Positions 51,517-61,500 of a stretch of 64,000 nucleotides of DNA are shown here, piece by piece. Origin of the DNA: Aeoliella straminimaris. Lineage in GTDB: Bacteria > Planctomycetota > Planctomycetia > Pirellulales > Lacipirellulaceae. The notes below the pieces were generated by a model. That model searched no databases. It saw nothing but the letters and a program-made list of their open reading frames with translations, and had not been told where the DNA came from. The stretch's first letter is position 1, and each line of letters opens with the position of its first letter. The stretch lies in NCBI RefSeq assembly GCF_024054565.1, contig NZ_JAMXLR010000095.1:62001-126000 (forward strand), written 5' to 3'. The translations under genes were made by a program, and so were the position numbers.

Positions 51517-52728
51517 CTACCCCGCGTCGGAAAGCTCGGTTTCAACTGTGGGGGAGTCCACACCGAACTCCACCGGCCGCGTGGCTGCGAAGAAGGCGTC
51601 GCAAGTGAATTTCTGGCCCAGCTTCTCTTGTTCCAAGCGCACCTGTTTTTCCAGGCAGAGTTGATACATCTGCTGCTCCTGGTCGGTCAGGTGGGGGAGT
51701 TCCCGCTGGCTGGGGTGCTTGCACTTGCCGGCGTACTTTTTGTGGGCTTCGTACGTCGCGGTATCCATCAGTACCGACTCGATGTGAGGCACTCGCAGGC
51801 GAAAGTCGGAGAGAATCTCGTACCCCGCGGCATCGATATCTCCCCAGTACAGCACGCGATTGTCGGCCAGCCACGGCAGGTCCTTCAGCACGTGCACGCT
51901 GCAGCCGTGCCCGGCCAGAACCAGGCCGCGGGGAAAAGCGGGCACACACGTCAGCGGGGCTTTGTTCTCCACGATCACCACCACGGCATCTTTCAGTTCC
52001 AGGCTGGCTAGCGAATGCGCAGGGGCGGCAAACTCGTCGAAGGGCAGGCCGATCTCCGCTTTGAGCGCCGAGTCCAGCAGCAGAACCTCACGCGTCAATT
52101 GCGACTCACGCAACCCGAAACGCCGAGCGAAGCGGTCCTCGTGCGACGCAATGGCCGACGAAGGCAGCAGCAGGTTCAGCCACTGGCGGAGCATCGTTTC
52201 GTGGCGGTTGATGAACTTGGTGTCGATTTCCAGTGGAAGTTGCTGCGGATAACAGCCGGGGCGCGGGTTTTTCACTAAGTACTTCACCACTTGAATGGCC
52301 CCGTTGAGCTCCCACCAGTCGCTCGGCAGGCGATGGGGGTTTTGCTGAATCCACGGTTCCAATTCTGGAAGCTCGTTCCGCAGTTTCATTACCCGGCGTT
52401 CCAGCCGTTGAAACTCTTTACACTTCCCGCACAGCCGCAAGAGATCGTCCTCCGTATCGATCCAAATCGCCACGGGGCGAAGATTGTTGCCGTGTACCGG
52501 CGAGTGCACCAACTGCTCTTCGATGCGGTAGCCCCAACCGATGGTGTCTTTCGACTTCGCCCGCAGGGCTTCAATGTCGCGCAGATTTGCGGCAAAGTCG
52601 TCCTGTTTCAACTTCAGGTTCGCCCGCACACGCAGCGGAAACTCCACCACTTCGCCGGCCAGCCACTCCTTCAGAAAGGTGGCGTACAGCGTCTTGGCGA
52701 GTTTCCTGATTTCGGCCGGAGTAATCAT
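51517..52728 (-). CDS. jetD: Wadjet system protein JetD (DUF3322 and DUF2220 Toprim nuclease)
   Basis: 403 residues, the nuclease of the Wadjet complex. Residues about 5-190 are the DUF3322 arm, with PLRVRANLKLKQDDFAANLR and PSDWWELNGAIQVVKYLVKN. About 215-395 is DUF2220 with a Toprim-like site: Glu254 in VVIVENKAPL and Asp297/Asp299 in VLYWGDIDAAGYEIL. In known systems JetD cleaves small circular DNA once JetABC has extruded the loop. It begins 23 bp after jetC. Confidence 0.94.
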   Translation of the reverse strand: MITPAEIRKLAKTLYATFLKEWLAGEVVEFPLRVRANLKLKQDDFAANLRDIEALRAKSKDTIGWGYRIEEQLVHSPVHGNNLRPVAIWIDTEDDLLRLCGKCKEFQRLERRVMKLRNELPELEPWIQQNPHRLPSDWWELNGAIQVVKYLVKNPRPGCYPQQLPLEIDTKFINRHETMLRQWLNLLLPSSAIASHEDRFARRFGLRESQLTREVLLLDSALKAEIGLPFDEFAAPAHSLASLELKDAVVVIVENKAPLTCVPAFPRGLVLAGHGCSVHVLKDLPWLADNRVLYWGDIDAAGYEILSDFRLRVPHIESVLMDTATYEAHKKYAGKCKHPSQRELPHLTDQEQQMYQLCLEKQVRLEQEKLGQKFTCDAFFAATRPVEFGVDSPTVETELSDAG

Positions 52729-52751
52729 TCAGTCCCCCTGCCTCGCCATGG

Positions 52752-55700
52752 CTATTTTGGCGTGACGCGTGGTGTGGCTGATTCGCTGGGGCCGTCGGCA
52801 AACTGTCCGACCACCTCCTCATATTCGCGGGCCGTCATGCTGAACAACTGCGAACGGCCTGTAGATTCATCCTTCACAACTTGCAGGTAGCTGTTCACGA
52901 AAGGCTCGGTCACCCGGGCTTTGGCGTCGAGTGGGGCGACGATCAGCAGTTGCAGACCAAATCGCTCGAACAGCTTCAGGGCGTATTCGGCGTTCTGGTC
53001 GTCGATCTTGGAGAACATCTCGTCCACCACGACAAATTGGAACCGGCCCGACTGCGGCGATTCGGGATCGAGGTCGTACTGGTAGGCAATGGCGGCCACC
53101 AGGATGGTGAACGCCAACTTGGCCTTCTCGCCACCCGACTGCCCGGTGCTGCCTTCGTGAAAACTGCGCGTCTCGCCCGTCTCGTGATCGAGTTCTCGAG
53201 CGGCGAAAGTGAACCAGTTTCGCACGTCGATCACTTTGTCCCGCCAGCGAGTCTTCTCCGTATCGGCCAGTCGCGCGACCAACTTTTCGATCCGCTGGAA
53301 GCGAGCCTCGTTCACTTCGTTGGTGCCCTCGTAGGCGTCGTCCAGGCACTCTCGCAGCGCCCGACGGAAGTCGCCAATCTCGCGATCCGCCACCTCGCGC
53401 GGTTCGAGTTTCATGTAAGAGTTGGGGCGGTAGTTCAGTGCCGCCAGCGAACGGTTGAGTTGCGATACCTTGGTTTCGATGCGCCGCCGCTCTTCGTTCA
53501 GGGCGTTGTGGAACAAGGCGATTTCCTGCGTCACTTTGTCGTTCAGGCGGTCTTTGAACTTTTGTTCGTGCCGCGGCAGGTCCTCCTCGCGAATCTGAGC
53601 CAGCAGCGCCAGGAAGGCATCGAGCGATTCGCGGTTGGCGGACAGATCGGCCTGCTGCTCGGCAAACGCCCGCAGGAAGCGGTTCATCTCCTCCACCATC
53701 CGGTCGCCCAGACGGATGAGCGGATTTCGCCGCCGTTCGATCTCGTCTCGCAGGCCGGAGGTCCAAGTCGTTTCGGTGGCGGCGAGATTCTCGGGCGTAA
53801 GTGGCTCGTTGAGCGACTCTTCGATCGATGTGAAGCTGACCGCGTGTTGGTCGTACTCGCCGGCGTTGCGCAATCGGGCGAGCTCTTGCTCCGCGCGGGC
53901 GATCTCGTCTTCGCGCTGCGACACCAGGTCTTGCAGTATCGCCAGCTTCCGGTTCAGCGTGGTCCGCTGGTTGTCGAGCGCCTCCACGGCTTGCTCGGCC
54001 TGCTGCAATCGCTGCTTGAGCGCCTTGACCGCAGAGTTGGAAGATTCCAGCTCCTGCTTTTCCCGCTCTAGCGATTCGAGTTCCCGCTGGTGACGCGCCA
54101 GATCGATTTCGTCGAACCGCTTCAGCTTTCCAGCTTCTTCAGCGGCGGCGAGTGTTGCACGGACCTTGGCCAGTTGGGTAGCGCTGGCGGTGGTGGCCTC
54201 GTCGAGCTTGGCGATCTCGCGACCAAGCTGCTCGAGCCGTTCGGCCAGCAGTCGTTTCTTCTCCCGGTTGTCCCATCCCAGCACGTAGTGCCGGCGGTCG
54301 ATCGCGCGGGGGCGGTCGTCCTTGGTGTGGCGCTCGCGAGAATACTTGATGTGGCGGTTCTCGGTGAGGGCGCGGCCCGTGGTCGACTCGAACTCCTCCA
54401 CCGAGTCGCAGCAGTGATAGTCGAACCGCCGCGCCACCTCGTCGCGTACCCAAGGCGTCAGGGGATGGCGCCCGCGGAACTGCAGTTTACGCGTCAGCGA
54501 CTGCGGATGCTGGCGATCGCCGCCCAGGTCTTCGCCACGCCCCACCCGCAGGTAGTCGAGCCGTTGCCCGCGACCACGGCCGTCGACCAGCTTGGTGCGA
54601 TCGATATACGCCTGCACCCGGGCGTAGTACGTCTCGGGCACCAGCAGGCTCAGAGCGAACGAGCGCAAGACCAACTCGGCCGAGGCCTCCCAGCGGCGCT
54701 CATCGGGGGCGACCGTCATCAGCTCCGCCGCAAACGGCAGTTGCTGCGCTTTCAGGCCCAGGTCGTCGCACAGTTCTTGACGCATCGTCACGAGTGCCGA
54801 TGGCAGGTTGGTAGAGCGATTGCCCAGGGCGGCCAGCTCCTGCTGGTCCTCGCGGACCGCGCGATGGTACTCGCCCCGCTGAATGACCAGCTCTTCGTAC
54901 TTCGCCTGAAGCTGCTGTTGTTGCTGGTTGGCTGCCGCGACACACTGCTGCAGCTCTTGCTGCACTTTGGTGTGCGACGGTTCGTCCGTCACGTTGCGGT
55001 CGATGCCGGCGGTGCGCAACAGCTGGTGGTATCGCTGCGAGGCGGCCTGCTTGGTTTCGAGGCGGGCTTGTTCGGAGGCCATCAGGTGCGGAATCGCCTT
55101 GAGCCGTTCGCCACCCGCCTGATCGATCTCGTTGCGTAGTTGCCGAATCTGCTCGCGGGCCTCCGACTCTCGTGCTTTGATGTCGGCAATGGACTGTTCC
55201 ATGTGGCCGACTTCGCCGCGCTGCAGTTCGAGGGCGGGTTTCAGCAGATCGACCGTCTGTTGATGGAAGAACGTGGCCGCGGCCGCCAACTGGCGTTCGC
55301 GGGTAATTAGTTCGGCTTCCTCGGTGCGGTAACGCAGGCCGAGTTTCTCGACCGGTTCGAGCAACTCTTCCGCTTTGCGAGTGCGGACCAGTTCCTGGTG
55401 CGCGACGCTCAGGTCGTGGAAGTGCGCGAGCAGTTTGGCCACGGTCTCCTGCCAGTTGTGGCGTTCGAGCATGTGGTCGCGGATAAAACGGTCGAGGCTT
55501 TGGATGTCTTTGACCGCGACGGTCTGGTTGAAAATGTCCATCGCCTTGGGCAACATGCCCGTGCGACGTGTGAGCCAGCTACGGTATTTGACGAACTTCT
55601 TGGTCGTCTCATAGCCCAAGCGGTGCAGGTGCTCGGCCAGTTCGTCCGCCTTGCGGACGCCGGCCAGGTCTTCTTCGAGCGCCCGCGGTTCGTCGGCCAC

Positions 55701-56153
55701 GGCGAACAGCTTCTCGGTCGAACCGTCGGTCGCCAGATGCAGCACCTGGCACAGCGTAAACGACTTGCCGAGTTGCTCGTCGGTAAACACCGCGGCGATG
55801 GCCGTTAGCTGCGAAGCCTGTGGCCGCAGGTACTTGACGATGGCCATGTTCGAGTCGTCGCTGGTGCGGGCGTACGCGCCGCGGATGTAGCTCTTTTCGG
55901 TACGCTCCGTCTTTCGGGCGCCGGCGGCCACGTTGTAGTTGCGGGTCCGTGGTTCGACCAGCAGCGTAAGAATTGCGTCGACCAGCGTCGACTTGCCCGA
56001 GCCGTTGTGGCCCACCAGCAGCGACGTCCGGCCCTTGGGTTCGAAGCGATAGACGTGCCCATCGGAACTGTCGAAGGTGCCCCAGTTCAGCAGTTCCAGT
56101 TTCTGCAACCGGTAGCCAGGGCGCTCGGGGCGAATGTCGAACAGATAGTCCAT
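52752..56153 (-). CDS. jetC: Wadjet system protein JetC (SMC/MukB-like ATPase)
   Basis: 1133 residues, long and coiled-coil rich. Walker A is LLVGHNGSGKSTLVDA (residues 46-61), the ABC signature STGQSGGEKAKLAF lies near residue 1000 and Walker B FQFVVVDEMFSKIDDQNAEY near 1040. Two long coiled-coil arms (about 280-450 and 640-770) flank a hinge-like centre. It is the motor of the loop-extruding machine. It starts 58 bp after jetB. Confidence 0.95.
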   Translation of the reverse strand: MDYLFDIRPERPGYRLQKLELLNWGTFDSSDGHVYRFEPKGRTSLLVGHNGSGKSTLVDAILTLLVEPRTRNYNVAAGARKTERTEKSYIRGAYARTSDDSNMAIVKYLRPQASQLTAIAAVFTDEQLGKSFTLCQVLHLATDGSTEKLFAVADEPRALEEDLAGVRKADELAEHLHRLGYETTKKFVKYRSWLTRRTGMLPKAMDIFNQTVAVKDIQSLDRFIRDHMLERHNWQETVAKLLAHFHDLSVAHQELVRTRKAEELLEPVEKLGLRYRTEEAELITRERQLAAAATFFHQQTVDLLKPALELQRGEVGHMEQSIADIKARESEAREQIRQLRNEIDQAGGERLKAIPHLMASEQARLETKQAASQRYHQLLRTAGIDRNVTDEPSHTKVQQELQQCVAAANQQQQQLQAKYEELVIQRGEYHRAVREDQQELAALGNRSTNLPSALVTMRQELCDDLGLKAQQLPFAAELMTVAPDERRWEASAELVLRSFALSLLVPETYYARVQAYIDRTKLVDGRGRGQRLDYLRVGRGEDLGGDRQHPQSLTRKLQFRGRHPLTPWVRDEVARRFDYHCCDSVEEFESTTGRALTENRHIKYSRERHTKDDRPRAIDRRHYVLGWDNREKKRLLAERLEQLGREIAKLDEATTASATQLAKVRATLAAAEEAGKLKRFDEIDLARHQRELESLEREKQELESSNSAVKALKQRLQQAEQAVEALDNQRTTLNRKLAILQDLVSQREDEIARAEQELARLRNAGEYDQHAVSFTSIEESLNEPLTPENLAATETTWTSGLRDEIERRRNPLIRLGDRMVEEMNRFLRAFAEQQADLSANRESLDAFLALLAQIREEDLPRHEQKFKDRLNDKVTQEIALFHNALNEERRRIETKVSQLNRSLAALNYRPNSYMKLEPREVADREIGDFRRALRECLDDAYEGTNEVNEARFQRIEKLVARLADTEKTRWRDKVIDVRNWFTFAARELDHETGETRSFHEGSTGQSGGEKAKLAFTILVAAIAYQYDLDPESPQSGRFQFVVVDEMFSKIDDQNAEYALKLFERFGLQLLIVAPLDAKARVTEPFVNSYLQVVKDESTGRSQLFSMTAREYEEVVGQFADGPSESATPRVTPK

Positions 56154-56211
56154 GAGGGAGGAAATGTGGGGGTCGGGTGATAGGGTTCGAGGGAAGAGCC
56201 ACGCGGCAGGT

Positions 56212-56811
56212 TTATTCGGCCGCGGCCAGCAAGCGATCGCGCAGCGACTCGAGCTCTTCCAGGGGTAGGCGGGCCTTGAGTAGTCGGCAAACTTCCCAAG
56301 CGTCGCTGGTGCCGCCGAACTTGCGGACGAACTTCATCTTTTCCATCGACGCCAACGAGGCCAGCAACTGCTTCCGCAACCGCACTTCGTCTTGCTCGTA
56401 GGGGAAAAACTGCTTCCACTCTTCCAGCAGGGCGTTCACGTCCACCACGCACCGCTCGTTATCCAGGTCCTCGTCCTCGAACCGGCGATACTCGTCCCGC
56501 AGCAGCACGCACAACAGCGTGGCTGCGTACCCGAGCGACGTGCGTCGGAACAACCGCGGCAGCCGTTCGTATCCGCCCGTGCGATGGTCGTCGTCCAGTT
56601 GTTTGAGATAGGCCATGCCTTCGTTGCGATCGACGATGAGCATCAGGCCGATCTTGGCGAAGTACGTCACCAGATCCGACTCGCGGGCCAGCAGCGTATC
56701 CCAGGCCAGGATGTCGTCGGCGTACAGCACACCTTGCAGCAGCCTTACGGCCGGCACACCCAGTTCGTCGAACTCGGGCAGGTCGTTCAGTTCGGTGGAT
56801 TCAATACTCAT
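56212..56811 (-). CDS. jetB: Wadjet system protein JetB (DUF4194, MukE-like)
   Basis: 199 residues of DUF4194: an N-terminal ELNDLPEFDELGVPAVRLLQ, then ARESDLVTYFAKIGLMLIVD and RTSLGYAATLLCVLLRDEYR, with the tail LLKARLPLEELESLRDRLLA. It is the KITE-type kleisin-binding subunit corresponding to MukE. It overlaps jetA by four bases. Confidence 0.93.
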   Translation of the reverse strand: MSIESTELNDLPEFDELGVPAVRLLQGVLYADDILAWDTLLARESDLVTYFAKIGLMLIVDRNEGMAYLKQLDDDHRTGGYERLPRLFRRTSLGYAATLLCVLLRDEYRRFEDEDLDNERCVVDVNALLEEWKQFFPYEQDEVRLRKQLLASLASMEKMKFVRKFGGTSDAWEVCRLLKARLPLEELESLRDRLLAAAE

Positions 56812-58319
56812 TCGATGGCTCCGGCCGCTGCGGGTTGTTTGGACTGCCGCAGATGCTTGGCGAGAAACACCACCCGCGGCACTTCGTAGGCGACTTGCTC
56901 GCCGGTGATGGTCTGCACCTGCACGATGTGCAGCTCGTCGGTGTCGACGTCGTGTCCGCCGTCGTGCGCGAGTTGCAGGTAGCCAAGCAGTTCGATGGCA
57001 CCGGAGGCCACGGGATAAGTCTCTAGTAGTTCCGGCAGCGACACCTGGTGGGCGGAGTCCGCAACGGCCCGCTCCACGTTCGCTCGCATCCGTTTCCAGT
57101 CCAGCCGTTCGAGCGCCGCAAAGTGGCGAAACGCCGCGAAGCGGTCGAGCTCGTCTGGCTGGTGCTGCAGCAGTTCGCGGACGTCGAACTCGGTAGGCGC
57201 CGTCCAGAACGTCCGTTCCATGGGGTTGCCCAAATGCACCTGCGTGGCGAGTTGCAAACCCACTTCATCGCCGGGCGGATGATCGGCTAGTTTGCGGGCC
57301 GTGGTTTTGATCTGGGCGAGCACCTCGGCCACCCGTTGACGCGAAGTGTTGCTGCGGACATCGAGCAGGCGTCGGAGCGTGGCGCTCAGTCGGCGGGTGG
57401 TGCGGAGCACCTTCTCGGCTTCGTCGGCCAGGTGCGAAATCATGCCTCGCACCCGTTCCATGCCGCCAGATTGTTCGGCCAGGGCATCGATTTCCTGCAG
57501 CTCGGCGACGATTGCCTCGAGTTGCTCCTGCTTGGCGGGCGAGAGAATCAGCCGCACGAACTCGTTGAAGCTTACCCCCTGGTCGGCAAACTTCAGCCGA
57601 TCCTCGGCCGCCAGGGCGTGGCCCAGGATTTCTCCACGGGCGGTATTCGCGTCGTTTTGCCGCTGCTGCACCTCGCGGGTGATGGCCTTGAACGACTCTT
57701 CCACCGCGCGAAAGTCGCCCTGCAGCGAAGTGAGGTCGGACACAGCGTCGGCGAAACGTTCGCGTATGGCCGTGGCCGAGTAGGTCTCGACATCCGTGCC
57801 CGACTCGATGGCGGCAATCTCCTCGTCCAGCCGCCTGCGCTCCGCACGAAGGTGGGCGAGGCGTTGCTCGGGGTCGGCCGAACTGCGTACGACAATGTCG
57901 CTCAGGGCGTCGATGATGCGTTTGAGTCGCGATTCGGTGCCCACGAAGCCGACGCCTTGTTCCAACAGTTGGTGGAGGAACTTCAGCACCTCTTCGGTGT
58001 GAGGCGTCAGCTCGTAAACCGGCTCGGCATGTTCGGCGTCGTGATAGCGACGCAGCCAGCGGACGCCCGCCGATGTCCAATCGTTCAGATAATTTTCTGG
58101 TCGGTCAGCAAGACACTCTGGTTCGCTGGCGTGCAGCTCATCGAGGAAGTCGGCCAGCCGCTGCACCAACTCGGCATGGCCAATGGTGATGGCGTCGCCT
58201 TGCTTGAACTGGCAATGCAGGAAGAACGCGATCTGCGCAGCGTGTGGCGAGCGCAGCAGCCGGGCTGCGGGGTTCGTCGAGAAGAAACTAACCAGCCGGT
58301 CTAACTTCACACCTTGCAC
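56808..58319 (-). CDS. jetA: Wadjet system protein JetA (DUF3375, MukF-like kleisin)
   Basis: 503 residues of DUF3375, first gene of the operon. It begins with VKLDRLVSFFSTNPAARLLR and AAQIAFFLHCQFKQGDAITI, has a helical neck (LRAERRRLDEEIAAIESGTD) and a DUF3375-type C-terminal winged-helix part ending VPRVVFLAKHLRQSKQP. As a MukF-like kleisin it bridges JetC heads and JetB. The gene order jetABCD and domain set mark a type I Wadjet system. Confidence 0.94.
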   Translation of the reverse strand: MQGVKLDRLVSFFSTNPAARLLRSPHAAQIAFFLHCQFKQGDAITIGHAELVQRLADFLDELHASEPECLADRPENYLNDWTSAGVRWLRRYHDAEHAEPVYELTPHTEEVLKFLHQLLEQGVGFVGTESRLKRIIDALSDIVVRSSADPEQRLAHLRAERRRLDEEIAAIESGTDVETYSATAIRERFADAVSDLTSLQGDFRAVEESFKAITREVQQRQNDANTARGEILGHALAAEDRLKFADQGVSFNEFVRLILSPAKQEQLEAIVAELQEIDALAEQSGGMERVRGMISHLADEAEKVLRTTRRLSATLRRLLDVRSNTSRQRVAEVLAQIKTTARKLADHPPGDEVGLQLATQVHLGNPMERTFWTAPTEFDVRELLQHQPDELDRFAAFRHFAALERLDWKRMRANVERAVADSAHQVSLPELLETYPVASGAIELLGYLQLAHDGGHDVDTDELHIVQVQTITGEQVAYEVPRVVFLAKHLRQSKQPAAAGAIE

Positions 58320-58368
58320 TCCAGCACCTTGCGGGGCCCCACCACGACGGTGGGCGGGGCAGCCCTAC

Positions 58369-58374
58369 ATTATA
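58369..58374 (-). promoter_or_regulatory. Candidate -10 element of the jet operon
   Basis: Perfect TATAAT on the minus strand, 50 bp before the jetA start. No good -35 match is present at normal spacing, so the call is weak. It lies between the secDF hairpin and jetA, where the operon promoter should be. Confidence 0.35.
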
Positions 58375-58450
58375 GGCACTCGGCGCGGCCGGGTGGGTGC
58401 TGGCAGGGGTGAAAATTGTGGCTTGGGCTAGGTGTACACCCGTGCTATCA

Positions 58451-58474
58451 CGCGACGGCCAAGCGGCCGTCGCG
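58451..58474 (-). terminator. Strong hairpin downstream of secDF
   Basis: CGCGACGGCC-AAGC-GGCCGTCGCG, a perfect 10-bp stem with a tetraloop, 48 bp past the secDF stop. No T-run follows on the minus strand. It probably separates the sec operon from the jet operon. Confidence 0.6.
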
Positions 58475-58521
58475 ATGCTCCACCAAAAGGGGTGTGTGGA
58501 TGGCCTTCGGCAGGCCGACTC

Positions 58522-61500
58522 TTAGACCGACCAGTTCTGTTCCTTCTTGCTGAGCCAGAGCAGTACTGGCGAAGCGATGAAGATCGAGCTGTAGGTACCG
58601 ACGATCACGCCGATCACCAACGCGAAGGCGAAGGCGTGGATGCCGTCGCCGCCGAAGAAGTACAAGATCACCACCACGATCAACGTCGTGAGCGACGTGA
58701 GCAAGGTACGGCTCAGCGTCTGGTTGACGCTGGTGTTGATCATCTCGGCGGTGAGCGTGGGGCTCTTACCCCGTACCTCGCGGATGCGGTCGAACACCAC
58801 GATCGTATCGTTCAGCGAGTACCCGATAATGGTCAGGAACGCCGCCACAATGGGCAGGCTGATCTGGAACGCGTCGACCTGCAAAGCGCCGGCCAGCCCG
58901 CCAGCGTATTGCACCAGGAAGGCACTCAAGGCGAGCACGCCGAGGGTGACCAGCACGTCGTGCACCAGGGCCACCACGGCGGCCAGGCCGTAGGAGATTT
59001 TCTGGAACCGAATCCAGATGTAACCAATGATTCCCAAAAGACTTACGGCGATGGCGTAAATGGCCTGCAGCCGCATGTCGCCCGCCACCCGACCGCCGAT
59101 TTTGTTGGCGAGCGGGAAGATGGGTTGGCCGTTCTTCCGCTCCACAACGGTGTCGAATACTTTTTGAGCCTGGCTTTGATCGACGCCGGCCAGGCGGACG
59201 TTCCACTCGGCGAACCTGCGACTGCTACCCTCACTGTAGTTGGGATTGGTAACCACCGGTGCGATGCCCGACATCCCCAAGTCGTCGAGCACATCCTGCA
59301 CGTCGCCCAGCAGGGTGTCGTGCGATACGCCGACCAGGGCCTCGTCGGCGCTCTCCTCGCCGAAGCGAATTGTCGATTCGAAGCCACGGAACTGATTCTC
59401 GCCCTCGGCTCCTTCGGTGAACGTCTCAATCGGCGTGGCGCTGATCTCGTAGGTTTCCAGCTTGCCATTGAAGGTCTTGCCCAGAATCTCCTCCACGTGA
59501 TCAACCGCGTTGAAGACTGGCTGCCCCGTTTCTTCATTCACTTCGTCCAGCACGCTGCAGTCGATCTTGAAGGTTGTGCCTTCAGGACCGTCCTGCTTGC
59601 GTTCGACCACCAGCAGGTTCTTGTCGCCCAGTTCGGTGTCTTCCAGGGCCGCACGCACGTCGGCTTGCGACATAGCGTGGTCTTCCTGCAGCACCATCGT
59701 GACCGACGTGCCACCGGTGAAGTCGATGTTCAGCAGGTTCGTTCCGCGCGACGCCACACCGAACATGCCAACCACAATCACGAGCAGTGACAAACCGGTT
59801 GCCACCGGCCATTTGCTCATGAAGTTAAGGTTGCTGTTGTTCAGGATGTGCAACATGCTGAGCTTAGTGATCCAGCCACGACGCTCGGCGATGTCGAACA
59901 ACAGTCGCGAGCAGAAGATGGCCGTGTACATGCTCATGATGATGCCCAAGATGAGCGTAATGGCGAAGCCTTTGATCTGGTCGGTACCAATAACGTACAG
60001 CACCAGTCCCGTGATGAGCGTCGTCACGTTGGCGTCAACAATGGTTGTCGTGGCGCGACCAAAACCATTGCGGATAGCCATCCGCAGCGTTGCCCCGCGG
60101 GACAGTTCCTCGCGGATGCGTTCGAAAATCAGCACGTTGGCGTCCACCGACATGCCGACGGTCAGCACCAAACCGGCCAGACCTGGCAGCGTGAAGGCCG
60201 CGTTCAACAGCACCATGGCCGCGACGACCAGCACGATGTTTAGCACCAGCGCCATGCACGCCACGATGCCGGCAAACCGGTAGTAGACCAGGATGAACAC
60301 CAACACGATGGCCATCGAGCCGATCATCGCCCGCGTGCCTTGCTCGATGGTTCGAGCTCCGATCTCTGGACCGGTCTGGGCTTCGCTGACGGGAGTCTTG
60401 TTGAGTTCGGCTGGCAGACTACCTGCATTCAGGATGTCGGCAATGTGTTCCACTTCTTCCTCGGTCATGCGGCCGCTGATCGTACCGTGAGTGGAGATCT
60501 TCGAGCGGATGCCGGGGGCGGTCCGCAGCTTGTTATCCAGGATCACTCCCAGGTAGTAGCTGCGAGGATTGGGGATGTGTGCGGCGGTGAGCTTGCCGAA
60601 CCGGAACGCGCCTTGCGAATTGAAGGCAAAGCGAACTTCGTGACCTTCCTGGCCGACGCCGGCGCTGGCGCTGGAGAGGTATTCGCCGGTGACGTCGAAC
60701 GGGTCTTTGATGACCAGGATTTCGGGGCCATTCACGCCCATTCGCTTGACGACAACCTCATCGCGTTCCGGGCTTTCACCCACTTCGCCGATGCCGCCGA
60801 ATTCTTCGACATCGTAGGGCACCCACTTGGCGATCGTGGCGTTGTTCGACTTTACTTCCGTCCGCCCGGGAGGCATAGTCAGCGCGATCTTGATCTTCTC
60901 TTGGTCTTCGTTCCGCTGGCTATCGGCGAGAATGCGGAACTCGAGCTGGCCGAGCTCGGTGATCTTCTTCTTGATGTATTCCAGCTCCGCCTGCCCAGCT
61001 TTGGGAATGATGAACTCGATGCTCTTCCCGCGCCGGCGGATGGTTACTTCCTTGGTGCCGCTCGGGTCGACACGCTCCTTCAAGGCCGAGAGCATCTTGT
61101 CCATGCTCACCGGAGCGCGTTTGCCGTCGCTGACCTCTTCTTCTCCATCCGGAGTGGTGCTTTGGTCGTCCTCGTCCTTCACCGAATCGGGATCGGCCAG
61201 GTCGTAGATCAGTGTGACACCGCCACCCAGGTCGGGACCGAGCTTGAAGCCGTTCTCGCGCGTCGAGGCCGAAACTACCGCCAGGATGCCGGCGGCGGCG
61301 ACGCCAATCACCACGGCGATCTTCCACCCGTGGTCGGGCATTTTCAGCGACTTGGCGAAGTACGATCCGATAAAGCCCGGTACGATAAACAGTGCCAGGA
61401 TGATGAGGGTCATGACCCAGGGCGAGAGCCCCGTGGCGGATTCGAGATCGGCCGCTGCCTCTTCGGCGGCTTCTTTTTCGGCCTGGCCCTCTGCTGCTTC

